Part shown: positions 42,432 through 54,700 of the stretch, in pieces
How positions within the stretch are numbered: the first letter of the stretch is position 1
Layout: the number at the start of each line of letters is the position of its first letter
NCBI GenBank assembly: GCA_025765615.1
Contig: JAIVFJ010000129.1
Coordinates: 1 to 64,000, forward strand
Source: Zopfochytrium polystomum
Lineage: Eukaryota; Chytridiomycota; Chytridiomycetes; Chytridiales; Chytridiaceae
DNA: 64,000 nucleotides
Reading direction: 5' to 3'
Made by a program: the position numbers and the translations under genes
Notes under the pieces: generated by a model
The model's database searches: none
Seen by the model: the letters and a program-made list of their open reading frames with translations, nothing else
Told to the model about the DNA's origin: nothing

Positions 42432-43814
42432 GTTCCAGCACTTGTGGAGCAGTCAAAGGAGGATTTAGCAATTTGCAAGGGAAAATGTGTCCCAACGAAG
42501 TGAGGATGCCTTCTCGTTGCCATGCCTTCGCTCCGGCAAATCGCCGCCCGACCGCCCTCGCCGTTGTCGTCAGCTCACTAAACGGTCATCGTCCGCCTCG
42601 CGGCGTCGGCTGCCTTCGCCGCCTGACACCGACACAGACACAGATGCCACCCTGCAAGCCAGCGTCCGCATCCACACAAACAGGAATACACCGCAAATCA
42701 ATCCGAAGGGAATCCGGTGGGAATGCGAAATCCTTTTTTTGAAGAACTAGGGGATGCCTGTCAACTTGTAAGCAATCCTTGCCAAAAAACATAAAAAAAA
42801 AAAAAAGAAAGAAGAGAAAAAATGATTAAAGACAAAGCCTTCAATGGATATTGGTTGTCCCACAGGCGATCTGTCCCTGGATTGAAAGGAGAGTGGCATG
42901 CCACAATGAACATTGTGTGGCAGGCCAAGCAGAGAGTGACCAACAAAGCTTGGAGTGTTAGCCCCAAGCCACTGACACACTGACAGACAAAGGGGGACAG
43001 AGAGAGAGAGAAGTCGCAGTCTTTCAGCACAGCCACACTGGCAAACCTGGGACCTCTGACAAACTGAGTGCTGCCTTCGCAGCCTTTGCCGGCTCATTCA
43101 GCAACCCATTTGACTGCAACAGGAAGACTGACAGCCTGTTGAATGCAACAGTCAGCTGGGCACTGGCTCCAAAGTGCTCACAGAACCCAGAGGGAGAAAC
43201 ACAAACAGCCCGTTGACTTTAGTTCAAAAAAAGAGGCGGTCATTGATTGATAGATAGACAACAGCCCGTTGACTGCAAAGAGACAGAGAGATAGATATCG
43301 AGACACACAGCCCATTGACTGCCACTCCCACATAGGGAGATAGACAGACAACCCATTGACTGCCACTCTTATAGACAGACAGCCTGTTGACTTCATTCCA
43401 TTTTAGTTTTTAGAGCATGATTGAAATGCAAAAGAGAGAGAGTGAGAGAGAGAGGTCGGGAGGGAGGGAGGAGAGAGAAGCTGGATTGTTTTTTCAGTCA
43501 GGTCCCCACCCCCCTCCACCCCAGCTCAATTGATCAAGAGAGATAGAGAGAGAGAAAGAGACTCCTCACTTGTCTATCCTGACACCTTCCTGTGGTTGTG
43601 TCGAGTTGCTTGCAGCTGCCTTGTCGGATGGGTTGGTCTGCCTCCAATGAGATGGTCAGAGTCGCCCCCACCCCCAAGTGAGAAAGTAACCAAGAACTGC
43701 AGGGAGGGACAGAGACAGAGGCAGTGAAACAGATAGAGAGATAAGGAAGAGACAGAGAGACAGAGGAAAATATGTTTTTGAGTCAGGGGGCTCCTGCCCC
43801 CTGAGCCCCCCGGT

Positions 43815-43984
43815 CTAATTGCAATTAGAAAATCAGTTTAGCCGCAAATCCTTGTTTTTTTATTTTTTATTATATAGATCAGAAAAAAAACCGAAAGGAC
43901 AAAAATACTTTTCCGGATTTATTACAATCTATATAATAAAAAAACAAGGATTTGCAGCTAAACTGATTTTCTAATTGCAATTAG
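43815..43984. repeat. 170-bp AT-rich palindrome (MITE-like)
   Basis: Arms of about 60 bp begin and end with CTAATTGCAATTAG and are nearly perfect inverted copies around a short centre near 43885-43915. It sits at the edge of the foldback loop. Confidence 0.75.
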
Positions 43985-44084
43985 TGAAGTGGGGGGGGGT
44001 CTAACTTTTGTCTTTGGTGCCCAATCAAAACTCGGCGGAAAAATCGGAAAAGAAAGGAGCTCAATGCGTTGTCTGTCTATTCAG

Positions 44085-44651
44085 ATTTCTGTCTATCAGA
44101 TTGTCTGTCTACCCTTCCCTGTCTGTAGGACTGGCAGTCAGTGGGCTGTCTGTCTCTCTGTCTGTCTCTCTATCTCTTTGCTCTGTCTCTCTCTCTGTCT
44201 CTCTGCCTCCATCTCTCACTCTGTGTCTCTTTCTCTCTTTCTCTGTTTCTCCCCCTGTCTCTCTCTCCTCTTCCTCTCCCTCTCTCTCTCTCTCTCCCTG
44301 TCTCGCTCTGCCTCTTTCTGTCTCTCTCCCTCTCTCCCTCTCTCACTCACTCTCTCTCTCTCCCTGTTCTCTTTCTCCCTGTCTGTAGGACTGGCAGTCA
44401 AAGGGCTGTCTGTCTCTCCCATCGCTTCGCTCTCTCTCTGTCCTCTCCTTCTCTGTTTCTCTCCCTGTCTCTCTGTCTCTGTCTCTCACTCTGTCTCTCC
44501 TCTCTCTCTCCCCTCTCTCTCTCCCTGTCTCTCTCCCTGTTTCTCTCTCTCCCTCTCCCTCTCCCGCTCTCTCTCCTCCTTCTCTCTCTCTCTCTGTCTC
44601 TATCCCTCTCCCTCACTCCCTGGGACTGACAGTCACAGGCTGTCTCTTCGC

Positions 44652-44687
<36 letters not shown>

Positions 44688-44723
44688 CCTGTCCTTCTGT
44701 CTCTCGCTCTCTCTCTCCCCTTG

Positions 44724-44796
<73 letters not shown>

Positions 44797-44800
44797 ACTT
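44085..44800 (+). repeat. CT/GT microsatellite block
   Basis: Mostly TCTC/TCTG repeats with one CA tract (44725-44757). Three degenerate copies of a GACTGGCAGTCA unit occur near 44127, 44389 and 44629. Long open frames here are artefacts of the repeats. Confidence 0.85.
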
Positions 44801-45385
44801 TCAAGCGGGGGGGTTGAGGAGGGGCGGCAGCCCCCCCCACCGGGGGGCTCAGGGGGCTCCCGCCCCCTGACTCAAAAACATATTTTCCTCTGTCTCTCTG
44901 TCTCTTCCTTTTCTCTCTATCTGTTTCACTGTCTCTGTCTCTGTCGCTCCCTGCAGTTCTTGGTTACTTTCTTGCTTGGGGGTTGGGCGACTCTGACCAT
45001 CTCATTGGAGGCAGACCAACCCATCTGATAAGGCAGCTGCAAGCAACTCGACGCAACCACACGAAGGTGTCAGGATAGACAAGTGAGGAGTCTCTTTCTC
45101 TCTCTCAATCTCTCTTGATCGATTGAGCGGGGTGGAGGGGGTTGGGGAGCCCCCTGACAGAAAAAACAACCCAGCTTCTCTCTCCCTCCCTCCCTCCCGA
45201 CCTCTCTCTCTCACTCTCTCTCTTTTGCATTTCAATCATGCTCTAAAAACTAAAAATGGAATGAAGTCAACAGGCTGTCTGTCTATAAGAGTGGCAGTCA
45301 ACGGGTTGTCTGTCTATCTGCCTATCTCTGGGAGTGGCAGTCAATGGGCTGTGTGTCTTGATATCTATCTCTCTGTCTCTTTGCA

Positions 45386-45957
45386 TTCTGTGCCTTAACT
45401 GGCGCTGTAGGGTACCTCTTCAAAACACTCCCTCCGTCTGTCTCTGTCAGGAACAGGGCAGGACAGGACAAGGCAGACAAGGAACTGAGAGGAGTGATGA
45501 TTATATTGGAAACAATAATTCACTTGAGGGATGGGACAGGTCCCCCATCCCCCTTTTGTACCTTTTGAGAGTGTTCCTTGTCAAGACTCAAAGAAAGTTC
45601 CAGAAAGAGCAATTGGTAATACAATGATACCAATGATACCAATGACAACAAGACAAGCCAGGAAAGCAAAGAAGGTTCCAGAAGGTTCCACAATGTTCCA
45701 TGAAGGAATGTTCTAGAAGGTTCCAGAGGTTTCCAGAGGGTGATTCATTACAGTCTCCTTCCGAAGCAAGCTGCTCTACTCAAGGGACCAAAGTGTGCAT
45801 CAGTGTCTCCAACTTTATGTGAATGTTGCTTTTCCCCTTCTTTGAAGATTTGCAAGCAACCCAAAAGGAGAAGCAAGGGGAGGAGGGGAGGCTGCAGCCC
45901 CCCCTCCTTGGGGTCACTGGGAGGAGGAGCCAACTGAAATGATAGATTGGTTAATGA
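45386..45957. mobile_element. 572-bp insertion in the right foldback arm
   Basis: Sequence absent from the left arm starts after CTTTGCA (45379-45385) and ends before a second CTTTGCA (45958-45964), a 7-bp duplication. The insert carries the solo Ty3 LTR at 45445-45752; without it only about 264 bp remain, non-coding and unclassified. Confidence 0.65.
45445..45752 (-). repeat. Solo Ty3 LTR
   Basis: The 308-bp LTR is of the same family as 7379-10552, with the shorter U3. A perfect 5-bp duplication GTCTC flanks it (45440-45444, 45753-45757). It keeps the heat-shock triplet and TATA region (one base changed to TTTTGTACC on the plus strand). Confidence 0.9.
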
Positions 45958-46576
45958 CTTTGCAAAGTCAACGCGCTGTTGTCTATCTATCAATCAATGA
46001 CCGCCTCTTTTTTTGAACTAAAGTCAACGGGCTGTTTGTGTTTCTCCCTCTGGGTTCTGTGAGCACTTTGGAGCCAGTGCCCAGCTGACTGTTGCATTCA
46101 ACAGGCTGTCAGTCTTCCTGTTGCAGTCAAATGGGTTGCTGAATGAGCCGGCAAAGGCTGCGAAGGCAGCACTCAGTTTGTCAGAGGTCCCAGGTTTGCC
46201 AGTGTGGCTGTGCTGAAAGACTGCGACTTCTCTCTCTTTCTGTCCCCCTTTGTCTGTCAGTGTGTCAGTGGCTTGGGGCTAACACTCCAAGCTTTGTTGG
46301 TCACTCTCTGCTTGGCCTGCCACACAATGTTCATTGTGGCATGCCACTCTCCTTTCAATCCAGGGACAGATCGCCTGTGGGACAACCAATATCCATTGAA
46401 GGCTTTGTCTTTAATCATTTTTTCTCTTCTTTCTTTTTTTTTTATGTTTTTTGGCAAGGATTGCTCAAGTTGACGGGCATCCCCTAGTTTTTATTTTAAA
46501 ATCTTTCTTAATTTTGAATATAATAAGAGATTGTCTTGCGGGCGCACAGGAGCTCTCACAACACAAAAGCGACACA

Positions 46577-49041
46577 ATGCCTCGATGTCAATTCACGGGC
46601 TGTTCGTATAACAAGCCTGTTTCGCAGCTTGTTGAGCACTATAGGCGAAAAAAGCACATACACAGTACCCTTCCAAGAAACGAGAACCTAGGCTGCCCAC
46701 TTTGCGTTGTACAGTTTGGTGGGATGCAAGGAGGCGTTATCGCTAATCATCTGTCCACGCATGTTCGTTGGACAGTCATGGTAGGCGGCCCAAACTACGG
46801 TTTGTACCTGCTTGCAATCAAATTATTCTATGCACTGAGTGGTTTGTAAATGCAGAAAGCTCACCGTTGTAATTTGATGGTGACCATGTCCCTGCGAGCG
46901 AAATTGAAACAGCACCTTCGGCAACTGCTGAAACTGAAAATGAAATTGAACAAGGTGAGCATAAAAGTGACAATTTCATCCAACGATTACATCTGAGCAC
47001 CTCATGAAGAAAGTGACGGTATTAGTTTCAATTTCCACCGCATCAGCGTGTTCATTACTTTGAACAGAGAGAGTTGAGTCCTTGGAAGACCTTGAAGAAG
47101 CCTGGGACGGGTTGGGAAGAACTGATGAGGAGATCACCATATCTGAGGTAACCAACAACATCACATGTAAGCCTGCTGAAAGATTGATTCTATGCTAACA
47201 CAAGTCACACAACACTAATAGTGGACGCAACCATTGCCATTCTTCTTCGTAATTTAGACTTTCGTGACTGTGTTGACATATGGTCTTATTGCATGCGAAA
47301 CAAGATAACTCATTCAGCATATGTTGAGCTGTTTAACCTTCGTATTTTTAAAACCGCTCCGCAGCATGTTCCACGCCGTCTCACCAGCTTCTCACGGAAA
47401 GTGTGGACTGCGATAAAGCCCATTCTATCAATGAAAAAAACAGATATGTCAAAACGAGGACACAACCTTCGTCACCTATTGTAGCCAGCTTGGAGCTTGA
47501 GGACGCTATTCGCTTTTGGCTTGTGTCGCCAAATCTTCGATCGGAAGTAGTTGCATCCAACAATCTTTACACGTTACCGTATATCACCGATGCCGTTTTA
47601 TCACAAATCCAAAAGGTGGAGGATGACTTCCAGCAGCATGGCATTGCTGACGCCAGAGGCTCAATGGAATGGTTGAAGATACTTCAACGATCAAGGTTCT
47701 TGTGGTGGCCAAAATTTGATGAAGTGAAGCGGGATGGGAAAAACCGAAAGCCACTATTTCTACACCTGTCTCTATACATGGACGAATTTGGATGGATGGG
47801 TTCGGGCAAAAAAGAGAAGAAGCAAACTGCTGTGATGATCACTTGCCACGAACTATCCCGAGGAGTCCGAGGTCGGCCCATGTTGCTTGCGGTCATTCCC
47901 GTCGCTCAAGCGAGCTCTAATACTGTCAACACAAATAACCTGAATGCAATCCTTGCTCTTTTCACTCAATCGCTTCAGCAACTTGCCAAGGGAATAGATT
48001 TCAATATGAGTGAAGAAACATTTACGGTATTTGCGTATGTATGGTGCTTAGTTGATGATATCCCCGCTCGAAAAGGTGCATTGGCAATGCATTTTCTTTT
48101 TCTTATGACCATCTCAAAGCAATGGCAGGACTCTCCCCAAGTACCAATGTTGGAAGACCATGTCACTTCTGCACAATGGGAATTGCTGATATGAAAACCA
48201 TGAAGACAGTCACAGAAGCGAACGAGATCATGGCTGGTTCTCCACGTTCTGTCTTAAGTTCGCTTTTAATAAGCAATCCTGTAGGTGACTTTAAGCCAAG
48301 TCTAAAGTCTGCGTTCGTAGCAATGGGCTAGGAGCGCGTATCTGAGGCCGTTGCATGGCCTGGTTCCATATTACCACTCTCATGCTTGACGGATGTCATG
48401 CATCAGCTCTTCTTGAACGATCTCCCCCACGACTTTGATCATTTGGTCAACACTCTATCTGGTTCCTGATCTCCAACAGCTGTTTACTCATTCATGTGTG
48501 AAAGGACAAATTGTACTGCACTGAGAACAAGATCACAAGCTTTTACAAGTTCAGTTCTGCCAGCGAGTTCAAAGGACTAAAAGCGCATGGGATCAAAGAG
48601 TTCTGCCAAGCATCAGTATATTTAATTGCAGACTCGGATCTTCTTAATACCGAACACAAATTGGAGGTGTTCAGATTTTGGTGCCTCCATGTCCAAATTG
48701 CGCATCTTTTATGCCAGCACTCAGTTTCTGCAGATCAAGCAGTAGAGCTCTTTGACCGAACGGAAAAGCTGCTGCAGTACTTCGTTCAAAATCAGCCAGA
48801 ATTTGTGACATTGAACACTCATCTTCACACGCATTGGAAATACTTTATCAAAAACTTCGGACCACCTCGGGACTATTGGGTGTTCACTTTTGAGGCAATG
48901 AATGGTGTTCTGAAACGACTTTTCGTCAACACCAACAATCACAACATCTCAGTATTAATATCAGTATTTGAGCGATGGATGGCGCAGGAAGTTTGTGAGC
49001 TCTTGCAGCACATTGAAGGAAACAGCCTCCACGTCAGTTGA
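46577..49041 (+). pseudogene. TNP2-like DNA transposase with N-terminal zinc finger (second copy type)
   Basis: From ATG 46577: a C2H2-like finger (CQFTGC, then VEHYRRKKH) and a CPLC block; a gap with introns; DATIAILLRNLDFRDCVDIWSYC (47221 on); a long frame 47403-48194 with FLHLSLYMDEFGWMGSGKKEKKQTAV, where TNP2-type proteins have their first acidic core motif; a CHFCTMGIADMK zinc-like block (48140-48200); LTDVMHQLFLNDL (near 48381), the usual D-MH motif; and THLHTHWKYFIKNFGPPRDYWVFTFEAMNGVLKR (48820-48930), matching the DUF4218-type region. Frames break at 48195 and 48330-48510, so it is probably dead, but most motifs remain. Confidence 0.6.
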
Positions 49042-49089
49042 GCGCATCCTACTTGTTAAAATGCTAAGGAACTTTCTTTAGGATTGTAT

Positions 49090-49413
49090 TTCCAGGTTGC
49101 TCCGAGAAGTTTCAATTCATCCCCGCAAGTACATTTGACGTCGATGTCAATCAAACTAAAGATTGGTACTTCAACAACCGTTCACCTCTGGTATTGGATT
49201 ACGAGAACTACAAGAATGGGGATATGGCTGTCCGATGGAGTCAAGTTGATTTGCGCGCTGACGTGGAGTGTCCTCGACAACAACGAGTTTGGCAGCTACG
49301 CCGACCAGTACGGGCTGCAGTATGTCAATAGGTCGAGCCCAGGTCTCGAGAGGCGGTTCAAGCACAGCTTCTTTGACATTGTTGACTTTTTCCACGAGGA
49401 CTTTGAGAAGTGA
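49090..49413 (+). pseudogene. GH1 beta-glucosidase-like C-terminal fragment
   Basis: A frame of about 70 residues reads DGVKLICALTWSVLDNNEFGSYADQYGLQYVN, then KHSFFDIVDFF and a stop. This is the layout of the GH1 C-terminus, where W-SLLDNFEW binds sugar and RFGLYYVD precedes the last helix. The aglycone-site Trp is changed to Phe. The catalytic Glu exons are absent; the transposase at 46577-49041 lies immediately upstream and may have replaced them. Confidence 0.5.
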
Positions 49414-49780
49414 GGTACACGACGATTCCGTTTGCCGTTTTGCGAAAGGTGAAAACTCAAATCTTCTCCTCATTCGATTCTGCACTTCATTCGATTCTGC
49501 ACTGTTGGTCTCTTCCTTGTTTTCAATCTGCCGCCCTCTTCCTGTGTTACAATGATTTCTTCTGCTGCAAAGCCAATGCTTCGCTGTTTGTAGTTCTCCC
49601 AGTGTGAATAATGCGTCCGAGTCCCCTCCATTACATCATATTCATTAGTGAAGTATTCTCACTGGCCATAAGCAACTTCGAGTGCGAAAGTGAAAACCTG
49701 GCGAATTCTTTGAGGCGGCTTTACGAACTCAGATAGCGACTCGTCGACGATGTATTTCGGTAAGGTTGAAGAGGCATGGG
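49414..49780. other. Intergenic region
   Basis: No feature supported. Confidence 0.3.
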
Positions 49781-51250
49781 TTAGTAGCAGGGCGACTTCG
49801 AAGAGTCAGCAGGCCACGTGAGGACGTCGTTCGGCGAAGACCAGATAGGCGAAGTTGCCTTTGAGGACACTGTAACGCTTGCTCCGGTGGACATCGCCGC
49901 CGAACGTGAGGCTTCACGTTGAGCGCTGCGGACAACCCGGCCTCGCCCGTCGCGTCTCGGGCAGAGATCCTCCCGCCACGCTCGATCGGCCTCACCACCG
50001 ACTAGGACGACAAAGTCACTGGCTTCGCTCACGACGCCATCGGCTTCGGTGCGAATACAAGCTATGCCTGCGGCCAGCTGTGGCGTCGATGTGTACTTCT
50101 GGCCAGTCTGCGTGACAGCGGCAGAGCGGTCTAGGCCGTCATATCCGCATTTGTTGGGCAGAGCGCGCTCCTGTTCCTTCACGCGCTGCGCTCGCGCCAT
50201 TGTCGCGGTCGAACCGCGGCTACGACGACGCAGACACAGCATTAACAATCGAACAACCGCCGCTGCGAGGACACTGGCGTCGTGCTGACGAGCGGATGAG
50301 ACGAAGATTCTCCCACACCGCATGTGTCATGGAAATTTGCATCCTTAGAGAAGGAGGGTTGATTGGAGCACAGACAAACACGAGACAACAACAACAAAGA
50401 GAGCAAGAAACGAGAAAATGGGACAAAGATTGTTCAGATCTTACTGTCCATATGCGAGCTCTACTGTTTAAGTGGAAGGGCAGGAGGATTGTTTGCGAAG
50501 CGAACCCAAGGCTCGGCCACGTTCGTCGTACCGGTTACGGTCAAGGGATTCGTCCGCCTGACACTGCGCGCCGTCCTGGCGTTCCAGAGCACTCTCTCAG
50601 ATCCTGAGGCAAGTTGCCCGCAAACTCGAGCGCAGCTTTCGATGTCGCGGCGTTTTGCAGCGCGACGTCGTCGTCCTCGTCGTTGTCGTACGCTGCCTCC
50701 TCAAAAACGGTGTCACCTACCTCGGCGACCTCGACATACCTCGTCAGTGCGGCTACCGGTGCATCCTCGGCGCCGTCTGTGGTTTGCTCTTGTAGCGTTT
50801 TCGGTGTTAGCGCTGTTTGCTTGAAACCAGCAGTAGTAGCTGTTCGCGGCGTGTTGTGTTACCATTGTGCGTATTTGAACGACGATATGGGCGGCGGCTC
50901 AAGCGCGCTGAGCCTCAACCCGCGGGCGGTCTTGGAGATGCCCGTGGGGTCGGCCGACGGGTCTTGCGGCGGGCCGAAGAGCATGACGTAGAAGTAGGTG
51001 GGGTCGGATTTGTTTTGCGGGTTTGCGGCGGGGAGCTTGGAGAGGTCGAAGGAGTAGGCGAAGGTGTTGCCGACGCAGAAATGGTTTGTGATGTGTTACC
51101 AGGCACGACGGAGCGTTGGGCGGCCCGATCTCCCTCTACTTCTTCTCTTTGCGGACGGGGTTTTTCCCCTTGGGCAGCCTCATTGTCAAGCACCCTGGGC
51201 CACCCGCCTCGGAGATTGCGGCTTAAGCTGCATGAATCGCTACGCTGAGA
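49781..51250 (-). CDS. Hypothetical gene or gene pair, secreted-type composition
   Basis: I recognise no family. A minus-strand stretch near 51085-50870 reads HFCVGNTFAYSFDLSKLPAANPQNKSDPTYFY with FGPPQDPSADPTG, like an extracellular beta-rich domain. A following block (50760-50580) is acidic (VFEEAAYDNDEDDDVALQNAATS). A further frame at 50323-49781 has ARAQRVKEQERALPNKCGYDGLD, then an SEASDFVVLVGG block. The splice pattern is unclear and it may be two genes. The product looks soluble and polar. Confidence 0.3.
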
Positions 51251-51700
51251 CGAAAACCCCGCCTCCCGCGCATCCAGGCCTAAGCAAGGTCATCTTCGGC
51301 TGGGATACCATCCACTCAAGAATGTGGAAAGAATTTGGTGGAGGAAACCCGACGACTCGACTGCCGACGCAGCGGCCTCGACAACGCCCTTTCTGCACAC
51401 GTCCCCAAACACAGCCACGCACTGCGTCCTCGGGCGTCAATGGAGGCGACGACAGCTGTTTGTCAGGGAAATCAGGATGGGCAAGACGACGTGTTGCACC
51501 CAGAGACTCGGGAGAAGGGTTTGGGGGCGTCGATGCTCGCGAAAGTCGGGCTTCGGCAAGGGCATTCTTAAAATCAATGTCAACATCTCTCGAAACTTAG
51601 TTTTATTAAATTGTATGTTGGGCTATCAGCCAAAGACCAATACCCGACCTTGAGAAGCAGTATGCATTGACGGGTGAGAAGAGGAGCTGTGAGTTGCATG

Positions 51701-54700
51701 TCAAGGGAAGGGCGAGTACTCGAGAATTTTGCTTCCCACGGACTTGATAAATCCCAAGAATCCGCGCGTTTGGGTAGAGAAGCCGTCCGCCTGCGCCTTA
51801 ATAGGTTCCCTTTTATGGTCTCCCTCGCCGAAATCCAAAGAATTCCTCGCTTTCACAACACGTCTGTGGGGACCAGTGGCTGCTTGGTGACGCTCTGTTT
51901 CCACGGGCTTAACGTATCCCACAACACTCTGCGTGTTGGTAGAGAGGAGATTGAATTGCGCCTTGGGACGGATTTGCTTGCGGCGCACCGTGTTGAGATC
52001 GAAGAACCGCGCTTCGTCGCTCCCTCCAGGGGGAAGAGTGGCTGCTGCCTGACGCTGCTTCTCCAGCGCTTCGATGCATTCTTTGATGTTTCTGCCAAAC
52101 TCTTTCATATTGCACAAATTGGCGATAATCGTTTTGACTTCGTCAGCGGATTTCACAGTGGACGTCCCACTCTCATCTCCGCTTTGGGCCGGCCTCATTC
52201 GAATAGCTTCTCGCAGAATCCGCAGCTCCTCTTCGTACCTCGCCAGGATCATTTTCAGGCTTTTCAAGTTTTTCTCCTGCGCACTGTCTCTGTCGGGGTA
52301 GCTCTCAAGAGTCTGTATCTCCATCCGGAAATACCGGAGGACTTCGTCGCTCGGAGGAACCAGCGAATTGTCCAACACGAACTGGGCTAACCTTGCAATC
52401 TGCCGGATAATGAGCTCCTTCTCGTGCTCCAGCTGTTTTTCCTTGGCGGCGAGAGCTGCTATCCGAGACTTGTATGCGTTGATTGAATTCACTTTTTCGT
52501 CTTGCTGCTGCTGTATCTCCGGCAAAATCATTTCCTTGTCCTGAAACTCAACATCGCTGGTCATATGCATATGCAAGGTGTAGTCGCAGTCTTTGCCGCG
52601 AGCTTTGCAAGAGTGGCACTTCCCATTGGCTGCATTCAGAAAGGCATTGCAGTTTATCATCCCTGGAGGGTTCACTTGGTTCAAAGGCAGATGGCTTAGA
52701 TAGCAAGGCTTGTGGCACGGAATGTATTTCCGTCGTTGAATGTCTGAAAGATCGTCATTCTTCCCGGCCTTAATCTCAAAGCATCCAGCGTTGCTACACA
52801 CCGTCATGGGGAGATCCAATTGCACGTGTTTAACGAAGGTGTACTTGACCTTGAGCTGTTTATCGAGCGCTATCTTCTCCTTTTCCATCCTTCGAATTTC
52901 ATCTTGCTGACGCTGAAGGGAACGAACCGTGTTCTCGATCGCTGACGTAACGTGAACGAGGAAATTTGCAACGTTTTGAACGAGCGCCTTGGTGTCTGTC
53001 AAAGTGTCCAGTCCATCGGTTCGGACAGTAGGTAAATTGAGAAGAGCAGTTGTAAGGCGAACGGACGCTGCTTTCGAGTATGCCCAGGCCGTGCGGTTTG
53101 ATTCGAATAAAGACCCGTTCGGGTCTGGATAGAGCTCCCGCCCATTTGTTTTGGCATAGACCAGGCGGAGCGCAGAGTTGTCAAAGAAAAAGTGCCGTTC
53201 GTCGTCAAGGAGGTCTAGGCGGCCGTCGGGCGAAACTTTGCTCTGGAGCTTGGCCAACGTGTCGCGAGTGCCGCCGAGTCGAAAGTTTGTGGTGCTGCTC
53301 GTCGTGAACAGAATAAAAATGTTTTCCTTGCATTCCTTGCTCAAACGCGAGCAGCTTTCAATCACGGTGTAGGCGAAAGTGGAGCTCAGGCGCTCCTCGT
53401 TGGGCTTCATAATGAAGAAAATGGCGTTGAGATAACCGAGTGGGCTGATGAATGACATGATGTGTTGCAAGTTCTCCTGGTCTTTTTCGATTCCCCTGCC
53501 GTCGACGATGCCGGGACAATCAATAAAGACAATGTCCCTGTTGTGCAAATGAATAGTGTACATTTGGCAAAACTGCGTGACTGCCGCCCCCTCACTATTG
53601 ATGTTTTCGATTGAGCTGGATTGATCACCAAATGTGATGACAGAAGTGGGTTCTTCCTCCATTTTTCCGTCGACAAGTCGCCCATAGCCGCTGGCGCTGA
53701 ACCGCCCGGGGATGGCGACGATCGCCTCGGAAGAGCGGCTAATTGCGTCGTCCAGGTCTTCAAACAGCAGATAGTTTGCGATTCCATTGATGATGGTCGA
53801 CTTTCCAATTCCGGAACTTCCAATGATTAAAACGTGAATGCGGTCCAATGACACGCCGTCCTTGCACGGAACCCAGTCGTTTTGGTGCTTATCGCGCAAG
53901 CAGCGAAATTGGGCGTGCTGGACGAGAATTTTCGAACCTCCAGCGCAGCTGCAATAGATGTAGCCTCTGTTGTCAAAATTGAAGATTTTTGCACAGTCGT
54001 TGCACCGCCACTCTAGCACCTCATTGTCGCAGTTGGGGCCGGGGCAGGCGAGATGAAGCGACTTAAGTTGAGTCGGGACGCCTGCCTGGAGCTTGAGGCG
54101 GTGTTTTTGGACATCGCTTTGATGTGGAATCCGAATTTGGGGACAAACAAGTGACTGGCACTCATCACTTTGCTCATAATTCCGTTGTATCTAATAAAAT
54201 CAGAATGAAATGAGAACGATTAGTCGGATTTGATAAGCCAAGCGAGAGACTCACATTTATTTTTTCGTTCAATTGGCTGAGGCGAATCACGTCATGGACA
54301 AAACCGCTCCGCTCTTCCAACTCAGTGCTCGCGTCGACCTGAGTAAAACTGAAGGGCTCGTCTTCGCGCAGACGCACGTAGAACTTGTAATTTTCGTCTC
54401 TACCGTACTTTTTAATCAAGCTTAACATAATGCTCCTGTTTTGCATTGAGGCTTCGCTGTTCGCGTCGGATATCGCGGTGAGATCTTCGGTATATACAAA
54501 AGCTGCACCCTCCGAATGATCCTTAAAATGAAGGCCGAGCTGGTCCAAGTCGTTTTCCACCGTCAGCTTGTCACGACCGTAAAGCTCAATCATATATGCA
54601 CAAAACTTAGTGCGTTCGTCGCACGCCGATTTCAGCCCGAGAGCGGCATTCTTCACTTCGAGCGCCAACCTGTCGATCTTTTTCGTGATCCACTTCTCGT

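Larger units (their letters stand above)
42747..46487. mobile_element. Foldback-type element with 1.07-kb inverted arms
   Basis: The left arm (42747-43813) and right arm (44840-46487 minus a 572-bp insert) are near-perfect inverted copies. Outer ends read CTAGGGGATGCC on one side and its complement on the other. Inside the arms a motif of the form CAGCCCGTTGACTGC recurs several times. The 1,026-bp loop (43814-44839) contains a 170-bp palindrome and pyrimidine-rich CT/GT microsatellites. I see no transposase frame; ORFs over the arms are complements of each other. No target duplication is visible. Confidence 0.8.

Noticed and set aside
42747..43400. Matching ORFs at 42747-43097 (minus) and 46143-46487 (plus) that look like a conserved protein family
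   Set aside because: They match because the two stretches are the inverted arms of one foldback element, not because a protein is conserved.
44008..44870. Long open frames of Ser/Leu/Cys repeats around 44.0-44.9 kb
   Set aside because: They are translations of CT/GT microsatellites, open in several frames at once, with no conserved start or composition of a real protein.
42754..46490. CRISPR-like array from regularly recurring CAGCCCGTTGACTGC units
   Set aside because: Unit lengths and spacing are irregular, spacers are low-complexity, there are no cas genes and the DNA is eukaryotic.
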